A stretch of DNA of 43,050 nt from Clostridiales bacterium (GTDB lineage Bacteria; Bacillota; Clostridia; Christensenellales; Aristaeellaceae). Both the position numbers and the translations under genes were made by a program. The stretch covers positions 1 through 43,050 of the forward strand of contig JAAYLK010000079.1 in assembly GCA_012521895.1 (NCBI GenBank), read 5' to 3'. A model generated the notes under the pieces. That model was not told the DNA's origin, searched no databases, and saw nothing but the letters and a program-made list of their open reading frames with translations. Each line of letters opens with the position of its first letter. Position 1 is the stretch's first letter. Of this stretch, positions 33,699-41,394 are shown one piece after another.

Positions 33699-34475
33699 TT
33701 ATTTGATGTAGCCGGCGACGGGGGTGTTGTCAAAGATGCCCAGGTCATGGGGAGAGTCCGCGAAGCCCTCGGTCAGGTCGGTGCCGGCCAGGTGGCCAAA
33801 GTGCTCGCCCTGCACCCAGGACTGGGATTGGCTGACGTCATAGATGACGCCGTCCACCGCCACATAGGCGGGCTTGCCGTCCGTGCCGTCAAATTCCGCC
33901 AGCTCTTCCACCGTCAGCTTGACCACCAGGCGGCCCACTTCCACCACGTTTTCCAGTTTCACGACGCCGTGGGGGGAGATTTCCTTGATTTCTTTGGTCA
34001 GGTCCCGTCCGGCCTCAAAGCCGTTGTGCTGGCCGTTGCCCCAGGCGCGGCTGGCCGTCATGTCATAAATCACGCCGTCAACCGCCACATAGGCTTTCTG
34101 GCCGTCCTTGCCATTGAAGGCCGCCAGCTCCTCCAGGCTCAGCTCAATCAGCAGGCGGCCCACTGCCGGCACGCGGTCCAGCATGGCGACGCCATGGGGG
34201 GAATCCTTCTTGATTTCCTCCGTCAGGTCACGCCCGGCCTCAAAGCCGTTGTGCTGGCCGTTGCCCCAGGCGGGGGACGCCGTCAGGTCATAGATCACGC
34301 CGTCCACCGCCACATAGGCCTTGCGGCCCTCCTGGCCGTCAAACCGCGCCAGTTCATGGGCGGTCAGCAGCACTTCCTCCTGGCTTTCCGTCTGCGCGAA
34401 GGCGGCGATATTGGAAAGCGCCAGCAGGGCGACCATTGTGAATACAGTTAGGTTTCTAAAAAACTTCATCGACAT
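33699..34475 (-). CDS. Secreted protein of three tandem cytochrome b5-like heme-binding domains
   Basis: A 258-aa exported protein: signal peptide (about 1-28, AFA-QTES), then three near-identical repeats (about 36-108, 111-183, 186-258). Each contains an E-L-A-x-F-(D/N)-G start, KAYVAVDGVIYD, a GQHNGFEAG-type histidine loop and a later SPHG or SPHD histidine. These pairs (His 75/94, 150/169, 225/243) match the two axial ligands of cytochrome b5-type domains. The third repeat has diverged (SQSWVQGEHFGHLAG). It probably binds three hemes outside the cell. ATG at 34475 follows AAAGGAG. It is first in an operon with the 4-TM protein. Extracellular electron transfer is inferred, not shown. Confidence 0.82.
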   Translation of the reverse strand: MSMKFFRNLTVFTMVALLALSNIAAFAQTESQEEVLLTAHELARFDGQEGRKAYVAVDGVIYDLTASPAWGNGQHNGFEAGRDLTEEIKKDSPHGVAMLDRVPAVGRLLIELSLEELAAFNGKDGQKAYVAVDGVIYDMTASRAWGNGQHNGFEAGRDLTKEIKEISPHGVVKLENVVEVGRLVVKLTVEELAEFDGTDGKPAYVAVDGVIYDVSQSQSWVQGEHFGHLAGTDLTEGFADSPHDLGIFDNTPVAGYIK

Positions 34476-34523
34476 TTCTGTCTCCTTTCGTGTGGGTTCA
34501 AGGAGAAAATACCCGCGCGTTTT

Positions 34524-34541
34524 TTGTGTTAAACGACACAA
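34524..34541. promoter_or_regulatory. Rex-like operator between divergent redox genes
   Basis: TTGTGTTAAACGACACAA is an inverted repeat of TTGTGT and ACACAA spaced by 6, close to the Rex (NADH/NAD sensor) pattern. It lies 10 bases upstream of the ferredoxin -35, and on the minus strand over a possible -35 of the cytochrome b5-like gene. No rex gene is in the window. Confidence 0.5.
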
Positions 34542-34551
34542 ACAATCCCGG

Positions 34552-34580
34552 ATGACAAAAACGGGCCGCTGTACTATACT
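34552..34580 (+). promoter_or_regulatory. Promoter of the ferredoxin genes
   Basis: ATGACA (34552-34557), a 17-base spacer and TATACT (34575-34580), 44 bases before the first gene. Confidence 0.75.
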
Positions 34581-34624
34581 GGCGTCGGGTGAAAAACCCC
34601 CTTAATGACATTGCAGGAGTGTGC

Positions 34625-35311
34625 ATGGAACGACAGATTATCAAAATTGACCGGGACTTGTGCGTGGGCTGCGGCCTGTGCGTCAACGCCTGCCGTGAAG
34701 GCGCCATCGCACTGGTGGACGGCAAGGCCCAGTTGATGCGCGATGACTACTGCGACGGCCTGGGCAATTGCCTGCCTGTCTGCCCCACCAAGGCCATCAC
34801 CTTTGAAACGCGCAAGGCTGCGCCCTTTGACAAGGAGGCGGCCCTGGCCCACAAAGGCAGCAAAGCCTCCTGCCCGGGCACCAGGGAGACCGTGGTCACC
34901 CCGCCCCAGCCGGAAGCAAACACCAAGGACGCGCAGGGCAGCCGCCTGCAGAATTTCCCGGTGCAATTGCGATTGGTGGCCACCAACGCCGCCTTCTTTG
35001 ACGGCGCGCGCCTTTTGGTCGCCGCGGACTGCGCCGCCTACGCCCACGGCAATTTCCACCGGGATTTCATGCAAAACCACGTCACCCTGATTGGCTGCCC
35101 CAAGCTGGATGAGGCCGATTACGCCGCCAAACTGCTGGACATTCTCAACCACAACAACATCCTCTCCCTCACCATCGTGCGCATGGAAGTACCCTGCTGC
35201 GGCGGGATGGAACGCAGCGCCTTGAAAGCGCTCAAAGACTGCGATATAATGATTCCATGGAAGGTGGTCACCCTGTCTGTCAAGGGCGAAGTGCTCCACC
35301 AGTCCATCTAA
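34625..35311 (+). CDS. Two-cluster 4Fe-4S ferredoxin-type protein with a C-terminal domain
   Basis: A 228-aa soluble electron carrier-like protein. Residues about 5-60 hold two [4Fe-4S] motifs: CVGCGLCVNAC, and the variant YCDGLGNCLPVCP. A linker rich in Pro/Ala/Lys (about 65-105) leads to a C-terminal domain with conserved-looking cysteines (AADCAAYA, IGCPKLDE, PCCGGM). Similar clostridial proteins occur next to hybrid-cluster protein or ferredoxin genes, but their partner is unknown. ATG at 34625 follows CAGGAG; a start 12 codons upstream has no site. It is 17 bases before a small ferredoxin. Confidence 0.8.
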   Translation: MERQIIKIDRDLCVGCGLCVNACREGAIALVDGKAQLMRDDYCDGLGNCLPVCPTKAITFETRKAAPFDKEAALAHKGSKASCPGTRETVVTPPQPEANTKDAQGSRLQNFPVQLRLVATNAAFFDGARLLVAADCAAYAHGNFHRDFMQNHVTLIGCPKLDEADYAAKLLDILNHNNILSLTIVRMEVPCCGGMERSALKALKDCDIMIPWKVVTLSVKGEVLHQSI

Positions 35312-35328
35312 AACAAGGAGGTTTTCCA

Positions 35329-35514
35329 ATGAAAGCACATGTGGATCAAGACGGATGCATCGGCTGCGGCCTGTGCGCGGACACCTGCCCCGAAGTGTTC
35401 CAGATGAATGATGACGGCCTGGCGGAAGTCCATGGCGACATCACCCCGGACAACCAGGCGGCCGCTGAGGAAGCGCGCGACTCCTGCCCGGTGAGCGTTA
35501 TTACAATCGAGTAA
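35329..35514 (+). CDS. Monocluster [4Fe-4S] ferredoxin (Thermotoga type)
   Basis: A 61-aa low-potential electron carrier. The cluster ligands are in CIGCGLCADTCPEVF plus the C-terminal Cys 53 (SCPVSVITIE). The single-cluster layout and the F-x-M-N-D-D-G segment match the Thermotoga-like ferredoxins. ATG at 35329 follows AAGGAGG. It is the last gene of its unit; the double-hairpin repeat starts 10 bases after its stop. Confidence 0.93.
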   Translation: MKAHVDQDGCIGCGLCADTCPEVFQMNDDGLAEVHGDITPDNQAAAEEARDSCPVSVITIE

Positions 35515-35523
35515 ACTTCGTTT

Positions 35524-35608
35524 CGAAGAAGTGTCTGCGGACACTTCTTCGTTTTGGAGGAACGGGAATTTCTGCCTGTTCGCATTCGCTCACGGCCGGC
35601 AGAAATTC
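35524..35608 (+). repeat. Double-hairpin dispersed repeat, copy B
   Basis: Same order as copy A. Hairpin 1 has 12-bp arms (35524-35535 and 35540-35551) with loop TGCG. A GTTTTGGAGGAAC-type linker follows. Hairpin 2 has arms GAATTTCTGCC (35566-35576) and GGCAGAAATTC (35598-35608) around a 21-base loop. Against copy A, base pair 35525/35550 is G-C instead of A-T, and 35574/35600 is G-C instead of A-T. Both keep pairing. Confidence 0.85.
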
Positions 35609-35631
35609 GCGGTACATTTGGGCTAAAGCCC

Positions 35632-35779
35632 AAATCCAAACCACCGCACTTGGGCAGAGCTCACCGCCGCCAGTGGCGGGTGAAGGTGAGCGGCAGCCCA
35701 ATGAGCAAAGGAAGGTGCAAGCGCCGTCCACGGCGTGAAGGCAACTGACTATTGCGAATTGAGACGCTGGTTTGGATTT
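35632..35779 (+). ncRNA. Candidate structured RNA closed by a 12-bp long-range stem
   Basis: AAATCCAAACCA (35632-35643) pairs perfectly with TGGTTTGGATTT (35768-35779). Inside is a nested stem system: TTGGGC/GCCCAA (35650-35655, 35696-35701), GCTCACC/GGTGAGC (35659-35665, 35685-35691) and CCGCC/GGCGG (35667-35671, 3575-35679 region of the same arm). A separate hairpin CGCCG/CGGCG (35722-35726, 35731-35735) follows. A hairpin ATTTGGGCT/AGCCCAAAT precedes it (35616-35635), and a terminator follows (35822-35841). No coding frame fits. The family is unknown; it could also be part of a small mobile repeat. Confidence 0.5.
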
Positions 35780-35821
35780 CCATCAGAGGGCTTCGCCCTC
35801 CGATACCTCCCAGGATCTAGC

Positions 35822-35841
35822 ACCGCCTCCGGGCGGTTTTT
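35822..35841 (+). terminator. Intrinsic terminator before serC
   Basis: ACCGCC and GGCGGT form a stem with loop TCCG, followed by TTTTT. A GAGGGC/GCCCTC hairpin (35786-35800) precedes it. The remaining 35842-35992 is the serC leader with a TATGAT -10-like box and no riboswitch or T-box that I can recognise. Confidence 0.85.
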
Positions 35842-35992
35842 GTGTTTAAGTTGAACATTTGCGCAAAGCCTGTTCTTTCAAGGCCCGGTTTGGGGGTATG
35901 ATAGGAATAGATTCCAGCATACCGACCTTGACGCGGACATTGACAGGAAACAGCAAAAGATTGCTGATTTTGAACACACTCCGGAGGCGCTT

Positions 35993-37078
35993 ATGACAAG
36001 GATCCACAATTTTTCAGCGGGGCCTGCCACCCTGCCCCTTGAGGTGCTGGAAACAGCCGCCCAGGAACTGGTGGACTACCAGGGCAATGGCCTGTCGGTG
36101 ATGGAGATGAGCCACCGCTCTTCGGCCTATGAGGCCATCATCAAGCAGACCGAGCGGGACATCAGGACGCTCGCGAACATCCCCGAGGACTACGCCGTGC
36201 TGTTTTTGCAAGGCGGGGCCACCCTGCAGTTTTCCATGGTGCCCATGAATTTGAGCGTGAAGGGCAAGGCGGACTTCCTCATCACCGGCCACTGGGCGCA
36301 AAAGGCGGCCCAGGAAGCGCAAAAGTATACCGACGCGCGCGTCATTGCCAGCAGCGAGGATTTGCAGTTTACCGCCATCCCAACATTCAGCGCGCAAGAC
36401 TTTAGAAACGACGCGGACTACGTCCACATCTGCGAAAACAACACCATCTACGGCACGCAGTTTCATGCTCTGCCCGACACCGGGAAGGTTCCGCTGGTGG
36501 CGGACCAGTCCTCCTGCATCTTTTCAAAGCCCCTGGACATTGCCCGCTACGGCCTGATTTACACCGGGGCGCAGAAAAACATCGGCCCGGCCGGGCTCAC
36601 CCTGGTCATCATCCGCAAGGATTTAATCAGGAAGGACCTGCCGGAGGCCACCCCGCTGCTGCTGCGTTATGACACCCACCTGGGCAGCGACTCCATGTAC
36701 AACACGCCTCCCACCTACGCCATCTACATCACCGGGCTGGTGGTGCGCTGGCTGCTTGACAACGGCGGTTTGGAGGCGGCGCGGGCGCGCAATGAAAAGA
36801 AGGCGGCCCTCCTGTACAAGACCCTGGATGAGAGCAGGCTGTTCCGCGGCACCGCGGACAGGGGCAGCCGGTCGTTAATGAACGTCACCTTTTTGACCGG
36901 GGATGAGCAAAAGGACGCCGACTTCATCAAGATGGCGGCCAAGCGCGGCATCCAGGGCATCAAGGGCTACCGCACCGTGGGCGGGATGCGCGCCAGCCTC
37001 TACAACGCCCTGCCTTATGAGGCGGTGGAGGCCTTGTGCGAAGCGATGAAGGATTTTGAAAGGGAACAGCCATGCTAA
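35993..37078 (+). CDS. serC: Phosphoserine aminotransferase
   Basis: A PLP enzyme of serine synthesis converting 3-phosphohydroxypyruvate to phosphoserine. It is 361 aa, with FSAGPATLPLEVLE at the start, SHRSSAYEAI, a GGATLQF loop, VADQSSCIFSKPLD and the PLP lysine in YTGAQKNIGPAG. ATG at 35993 follows GGAGGCGC. It overlaps serA by 7 bases. Confidence 0.96.
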   Translation: MTRIHNFSAGPATLPLEVLETAAQELVDYQGNGLSVMEMSHRSSAYEAIIKQTERDIRTLANIPEDYAVLFLQGGATLQFSMVPMNLSVKGKADFLITGHWAQKAAQEAQKYTDARVIASSEDLQFTAIPTFSAQDFRNDADYVHICENNTIYGTQFHALPDTGKVPLVADQSSCIFSKPLDIARYGLIYTGAQKNIGPAGLTLVIIRKDLIRKDLPEATPLLLRYDTHLGSDSMYNTPPTYAIYITGLVVRWLLDNGGLEAARARNEKKAALLYKTLDESRLFRGTADRGSRSLMNVTFLTGDEQKDADFIKMAAKRGIQGIKGYRTVGGMRASLYNALPYEAVEALCEAMKDFEREQPC

Positions 37079-38280
37079 AGGACAGGAAAGTGACGCTGCT
37101 CAACGACATTTCGCCCAAGGGCCTGGCCGAGTTTGGCAGCAATTACGCCATCAGCCAGCAGGCTGAGGAGGCCGACCTCTGGCTGGTGCGCTCCGCCGAC
37201 CTGCTGGAAACCCCCCTGCCGGAGCGCCTGCGCGCCATCGCCCGGGCGGGCGCCGGGGTGAACAACATCCCCATCAAGCGCGCCACCGACCAGGGCATCG
37301 TGGTCTTCAACACCCCCGGCGGCAACGCCAACGCGGTGGCCGAACTGGTCATCGCCGGCATGCTGCTGGCCTCCCGCGGCATCCTGGACGGCGCCAACTG
37401 GCTGCGCGGGCAGACGCCGGACAAAGAGCTGGGCCAGCTGGCCGAAAAGCACAAGAAGGCCTTCTCCGGCAGTGAAATCAGGGGTAAGAAGCTGGGCGTG
37501 GTGGGCCTGGGCGCGGTGGGCCACCTGGTGGCCAACGCCGGCATCAGCCTGGGGATGAAGGTGGTGGGCTATGACCCCTTCATCTCCATCGAGTTCGCGC
37601 TGAAGCTGTCGCGGGAGGTGGCGATCGCCAATGAGCTCAACGACATGCTCTCCGAATGTGACTTTATTTCATTGCATGTGCCCCTGATTGAAAAAACGCG
37701 CGGCATGTTTGACAGCCAGCGCATCGCCCACTTCAAGCCCGGCGCCGTGCTGCTGAACTTCGCCCGGGACCTGCTGGTGGACGAGGCCGCCCTGGGCCAG
37801 GCGCTGCAATCCGGCGCGGTCAAGCGCTACATCACCGACTTTGCCAACGAGCAGGTGATGAACTTCCCCAACACCATCATCCTGCCCCACCTGGGCGCCG
37901 CCACCGAGGAATCCGAGGAGAACTGCGCGGTGATGGCGGTGAAGCAGGCGCAGGATTACTTAAACAACGGCAACATCATCAACTCCGTCAACTTCCCCGC
38001 CATTTCCTTGGGCCGCGCCAGCTACCCCACCCGGGTGATGGTGCTGCACCGCAACGTGCCGGGCATCCTAAGCAAAATCACCACCCTGTTTGGCGAAGCG
38101 GGCATCAACATTGAGCGCATGGTCTCCGCCAGCCGGGGGGACGCGGCCTGCGCCCTGTTTGACGTGCCGGTGAACGTGCTGCGCGACTTCGCCATGCAGC
38201 TGGCCTCCCAGGAGGGCATCCTGAAGGTGCGGGTCATCTATGGCAAGAGCGAGCAGGATAGCCAGGGAGGCAAGGCATGA
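37072..38280 (+). CDS. serA: D-3-phosphoglycerate dehydrogenase with ACT domain
   Basis: First enzyme of serine synthesis, NAD-dependent, 402 aa. The Rossmann motif is GVVGLGAVGHLVAN near residue 145 with the following acidic D. Catalytic Arg/Glu/His regions are visible (LNFARDLL, ITDFANEQ, LPHLGAATEESEENC). A C-terminal ACT domain (about 323-395, MVLHRNVPGILSKITTLFGEAGINIERM) probably senses serine. It overlaps serC upstream and the DUF1015 gene downstream (ATGA), so all three are co-translated. Confidence 0.95.
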   Translation: MLKDRKVTLLNDISPKGLAEFGSNYAISQQAEEADLWLVRSADLLETPLPERLRAIARAGAGVNNIPIKRATDQGIVVFNTPGGNANAVAELVIAGMLLASRGILDGANWLRGQTPDKELGQLAEKHKKAFSGSEIRGKKLGVVGLGAVGHLVANAGISLGMKVVGYDPFISIEFALKLSREVAIANELNDMLSECDFISLHVPLIEKTRGMFDSQRIAHFKPGAVLLNFARDLLVDEAALGQALQSGAVKRYITDFANEQVMNFPNTIILPHLGAATEESEENCAVMAVKQAQDYLNNGNIINSVNFPAISLGRASYPTRVMVLHRNVPGILSKITTLFGEAGINIERMVSASRGDAACALFDVPVNVLRDFAMQLASQEGILKVRVIYGKSEQDSQGGKA

Positions 38281-39500
38281 GCCGGTGGGCAGGCCTGGGC
38301 ATCTCCCCCGCACGGTTCCTGCTGCCCAAAAAGGAGCATCTGAACCATTTCTGGGGCGTGGTGGCGCTGGACCAATACACCTCACAAAAGGAAGTCTGGC
38401 TGCGGGCCGGGGAGGAAGTCGGCGAACATCCCTCTACCCTGCGTCTGATTGTGCCCGAGGCCTTTCTGGACGAGGCGGAGCGGCGCAGCCAGGCGGTCTA
38501 CCGGGCGATGGAGGACTACCTGGCGCGGGATTTGTTTGACGCCTATCCTGACAGCTTTGTGCTGGTGGAGCGGCAGACCCAGTCGGGCAAGCGCGTGGGC
38601 CTGGTGCTGTGCATCGACCTGGAGGAGTACGAATACGACCCCAAAAGCCAGGCGCTCATCCGCGCGACGGAGGAGACGGTGCTCTCCCGCATCCCGCCAA
38701 GGCTGAAGGTGCGCGAGCAATCCAAACTGGAGATGAGCCACGTGCTGCTGCTGGTGGACGACCCAACAGACAGCCTGATGGGGCCGCTGTATGAAAAAAG
38801 GGACAGCCTGCCCCTGCTGTATGACCTGGACTTGCTGATGAACGGCGGGCACATCCGCGGCTGGCAGGTGAAGGAGGACGGCGACCACGAACGCCTGGCT
38901 GCTGCCCTGCGAAAGCTCAAAGACAAGGTTCAAAACCAGGGCATGCTCTTTGCAGTGGGCGATGGCAATCACTCCCTGGCGGCGGCCAAGGCCTCCTGGG
39001 ACAAGCAAAAGCGGCATCTGAGCAAACAGGAGCAGGAAGCCCACCCCGCCCGCTTCGCCTGCGCGGAGCTGATCAATTTACACAGCGAAGCCCTCTTGTT
39101 TGAGCCCATCCACCGCCTGGCCTTTGGGACAGACGCAGGCGCGGTGCTGGCTGCCCTGGAAGGGCTGAAGCCTGAAAACACACAGGAGGAGCCCGATCTG
39201 GTGCTCATCACCGGGGAGAGCGAGCGTGCCCTGAAGCTGTCCGTGCCGGACGGCGCCCTGGTGACCGCCCTGGTGCAAACGGCGCTGGACGAGGCCGGGT
39301 TTGACCTGGACTACATCCACGGGGCGGATACCCTAAGGGACCTGGTCAAGAAAGAGCAGGCCGTAGGCCTGCTCATGCCGGATTTCCCCAAGGACAGGCT
39401 CTTCCCCACGGTGGAAAAAGACGGCAAGCTGCCCCGCAAGACCTTTTCCATGGGCGAGGCCAACGAGAAGCGCTATTACATGGAGACCAGGACCATCTGA
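38277..39500 (+). CDS. DUF1015 family protein in the serine operon
   Basis: A 407-aa cytoplasmic protein of unknown function. The family motif GDGNHSLAAAK lies near residue 224, with a preceding FAVGDG. The rest is alpha/beta with no other known motif. It recurs behind serC-serA in clostridial genomes, as far as I recall. No phosphoserine phosphatase (serB) is present here, so a role in the last step or in serine sensing is tempting but unproven. Confidence 0.85.
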   Translation: MSRWAGLGISPARFLLPKKEHLNHFWGVVALDQYTSQKEVWLRAGEEVGEHPSTLRLIVPEAFLDEAERRSQAVYRAMEDYLARDLFDAYPDSFVLVERQTQSGKRVGLVLCIDLEEYEYDPKSQALIRATEETVLSRIPPRLKVREQSKLEMSHVLLLVDDPTDSLMGPLYEKRDSLPLLYDLDLLMNGGHIRGWQVKEDGDHERLAAALRKLKDKVQNQGMLFAVGDGNHSLAAAKASWDKQKRHLSKQEQEAHPARFACAELINLHSEALLFEPIHRLAFGTDAGAVLAALEGLKPENTQEEPDLVLITGESERALKLSVPDGALVTALVQTALDEAGFDLDYIHGADTLRDLVKKEQAVGLLMPDFPKDRLFPTVEKDGKLPRKTFSMGEANEKRYYMETRTI

Positions 39501-39514
39501 TGTCATTCAAAACA

Positions 39515-39555
39515 GAACAAGGGCCTGCCGGAAGAAGTACGGCAGGCCCTTGTTC
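39515..39555. terminator. Bidirectional hairpin terminator
   Basis: A perfect 16-bp stem (39515-39530, 39540-39555) with a 9-base loop lies between the converging DUF1015 and DUF554 genes. T-tracts are poor on both sides, so termination is likely but not certain. Confidence 0.7.
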
Positions 39556-39569
39556 AATGGGTGGAGCGT

Positions 39570-40253
39570 TTAAAACAGTTCGACCACAAAGGCAATCACC
39601 GGGGCGATGAGGATGGCCGGCAGCAAATCCGCCACCTTGATTTTGGTAACCTCCAGCATGTTCAGCCCCAGCGCCACGATGATAAGGGAGCCCGCCGCCG
39701 TCATCTCCGCCACCATGAAGGGGGACAGCACCGGGGCGATCACCTGCGCCAGCAGCGCGATGGCGCCCTGGTAGAGGAACACCATCACACAGGACAAGGC
39801 CACGCCCAGCCCCAGGGTGGAGGCCAGCATGATGGCGGCCACAAAGTCCAGGGCGGACTTGGCAAAGAGGGTGGCGTAATCGCCCTTGAGCCCGGCGTCC
39901 AGGGAACCGGTCACCGCCATGGCGCCCACACAAAACAGCAGGGAGGCGGTGACAAAGCCTTCCGCCACCTTCCCAAACCTGTCGCGGGTCAGCTCCTGCG
40001 CCTTGTCCCCCAAGTGGGTGACCGCGCCGTCAATGTCGGCCAGGGTGCCCAGGATGGCGCCGGTGGCCATGGCGGCGATGGTGATGAGGATGTTCTGCCC
40101 CTTCATGGCGCCGGAAATGCCGATGTACACGACGCACAGCGCGATGCCCGCCATCGCGGCCTTTGTCAGCTTCTCATTCAAAAACCGTCCAAAGGCCGTG
40201 CCCAGCACACCGCCCAACAAGACCACCACCGCGTTGACAAAGACAGCCAGCAT
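39570..40253 (-). CDS. DUF554 family membrane protein
   Basis: A 227-aa integral membrane protein with about seven hydrophobic segments. The pattern ANAVVVLLGGVLGTAFGRFL at the N-terminus and IGISGAMKGQNILI match DUF554 (YdfK-like) proteins, a putative transporter of unknown substrate. It is last of a three-gene minus-strand group behind azlC and azlD, 9 bases after azlD. Confidence 0.87.
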   Translation of the reverse strand: MLAVFVNAVVVLLGGVLGTAFGRFLNEKLTKAAMAGIALCVVYIGISGAMKGQNILITIAAMATGAILGTLADIDGAVTHLGDKAQELTRDRFGKVAEGFVTASLLFCVGAMAVTGSLDAGLKGDYATLFAKSALDFVAAIMLASTLGLGVALSCVMVFLYQGAIALLAQVIAPVLSPFMVAEMTAAGSLIIVALGLNMLEVTKIKVADLLPAILIAPVIAFVVELF

Positions 40254-40262
40254 GTTTATCTC

Positions 40263-40565
40263 CTATATCAGCAGTTCCGCAAGCAAGACCATCAGGCAGG
40301 CCGCCCCCGCCACCTTGATGAGGCCGCCGTCAAGAAAGGCCACCACCACCGCCGTTACAAAGCCCAGCAGGCCGCTTGCAAGGTGCCCGGTGGAAAACAC
40401 CATGTCCGGAAAGGCCATCGCCGCCAGGGTGGCATAGGGCACCACGTCCAGAAAGGCGCGCAGGCGCGGGTTTTGAATAGGCCGGCGAATCAGCAAGAAG
40501 GGCAGGGCCCGCACCAGGAAGGTGACCAGGGCGATCACCAGGATGTACACCAGGCTAGCGGGCAT
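40263..40565 (-). CDS. azlD: Branched-chain amino acid exporter small subunit (AzlD)
   Basis: A 100-aa membrane protein of four helices that partners AzlC. The segment ALVTFLVRALPFLLIRR at the N-terminus is typical of AzlD. ATG at 40565 follows GGAGGG and overlaps the azlC end by 11 bases; the longer upstream frame is a shadow of azlC. Confidence 0.9.
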   Translation of the reverse strand: MPASLVYILVIALVTFLVRALPFLLIRRPIQNPRLRAFLDVVPYATLAAMAFPDMVFSTGHLASGLLGFVTAVVVAFLDGGLIKVAGAACLMVLLAELLI

Positions 40566-41259
40566 TGCTTCCCTCCTTTTTTGGCCAGCAGGCCGCGGCC
40601 AGAGACAGGGACAGCGCCACCGCCGCCACCCGAAGCCCGGTGGACAGGCCATTAAACAGCGGCAGGACGCGCAGCAGCCAGCTCATCAGCATCGCCAGCG
40701 CGCACACCGCCAGCACCCTCCGGCTCTTCCGGGCCGGCGGCACCACCACCGCGATGAACATGGCGTACAGGGCCACCCCGGCTGCGTTTAAGACCACCTT
40801 TGGCAGCAGCGCGCCCAGGGCCGCGCCCAGGAAGGTGCCCAGCGCCCAGCAGGGGATGGTGGACGCCATCATGCCGTAGTAATAGGAGGGCGCAAGCGGT
40901 TCCTTCCGCGCGACCCCCAGGGCGAACAGCTCGTCGGTGACATCAAAGGCCACCAGCAAGCGCTTCCTAAGGGGGCTCACCCGGTCCAGCTTCTGAGTCA
41001 GGATGGAGGACATCAGCACATAGCGCAGGTTGACCACCACCTGGGCCACCGCGGTCTCAAGCAGCGAGGTGCCCGCCGCCATCGCGGTGAAGCCGGCGAA
41101 CTGCCCGGCGGAGGTGTTGGTGATGAGCGAAGCAAAGGCCGCCTGCCAGGGCGTCAGCCCGGCCTTGGTGGCCGCCAGCCCCAGGGTGAAGGAAACAGCC
41201 AGGTAGCCCAGCGCCACCGGCACCGCGTCCCGCATCCCCTTGTGAAAGCCGCCGCGCAT
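40555..41259 (-). CDS. azlC: Branched-chain amino acid exporter large subunit (AzlC)
   Basis: A 234-aa inner membrane protein, about six or seven helices. Landmarks are RDAVPVALGYLAVSFTLG, NTSAGQFAGFTAM, NLRYVLMSS and FDVTDELFA, all characteristic of AzlC. ATG at 41259 follows GGAGGGTGT. Its promoter (TTGAGC, 18 bases, TATACT, 41286-41315) lies close upstream. Confidence 0.93.
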   Translation of the reverse strand: MRGGFHKGMRDAVPVALGYLAVSFTLGLAATKAGLTPWQAAFASLITNTSAGQFAGFTAMAAGTSLLETAVAQVVVNLRYVLMSSILTQKLDRVSPLRKRLLVAFDVTDELFALGVARKEPLAPSYYYGMMASTIPCWALGTFLGAALGALLPKVVLNAAGVALYAMFIAVVVPPARKSRRVLAVCALAMLMSWLLRVLPLFNGLSTGLRVAAVALSLSLAAACWPKKEGSNAR

Positions 41260-41285
41260 ACACCCTCCAGACTGACAATGCAGCC

Positions 41286-41315
41286 AGTATACTGCAGCCT
41301 GCCCGGAAAGCTCAA
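41286..41315 (-). promoter_or_regulatory. azlCD promoter
   Basis: TTGAGC (41310-41315), an 18-base spacer and TATACT (41286-41291) on the minus strand, back-to-back with the promoter of the next plus-strand gene. Confidence 0.7.
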
Positions 41316-41334
41316 GCGGGGCATGCGATTCGCT

Positions 41335-41362
41335 TTGCATTTCCGGCTTTGCAGGCTAAAAT
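41335..41362 (+). promoter_or_regulatory. Promoter of the isomerase/epimerase-like gene
   Basis: TTGCAT (41335-41340), a 16-base spacer and TAAAAT (41357-41362), 33 bases before the start codon. Confidence 0.55.
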
Positions 41363-41394
41363 GGTGCCAAACCAGTTCAACAGGAGGCATGCAG

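Noticed and set aside
33282-34451. 389-aa plus-strand frame with internal repeats
   Set aside because: The repeats mirror the three cytochrome b5-like repeats encoded on the other strand.
35501-35748. Small ORFs on both strands behind the ferredoxin
   Set aside because: They run through hairpin arms of the repeat and structured element and lack ribosome sites.
35842-35992. T-box or riboswitch before serC
   Set aside because: No T-box core sequence, no specifier stem and no known aptamer blocks.
39561-40655. 364-aa His/Gln-rich plus-strand frame
   Set aside because: Shadow of the DUF554 and azlD genes.
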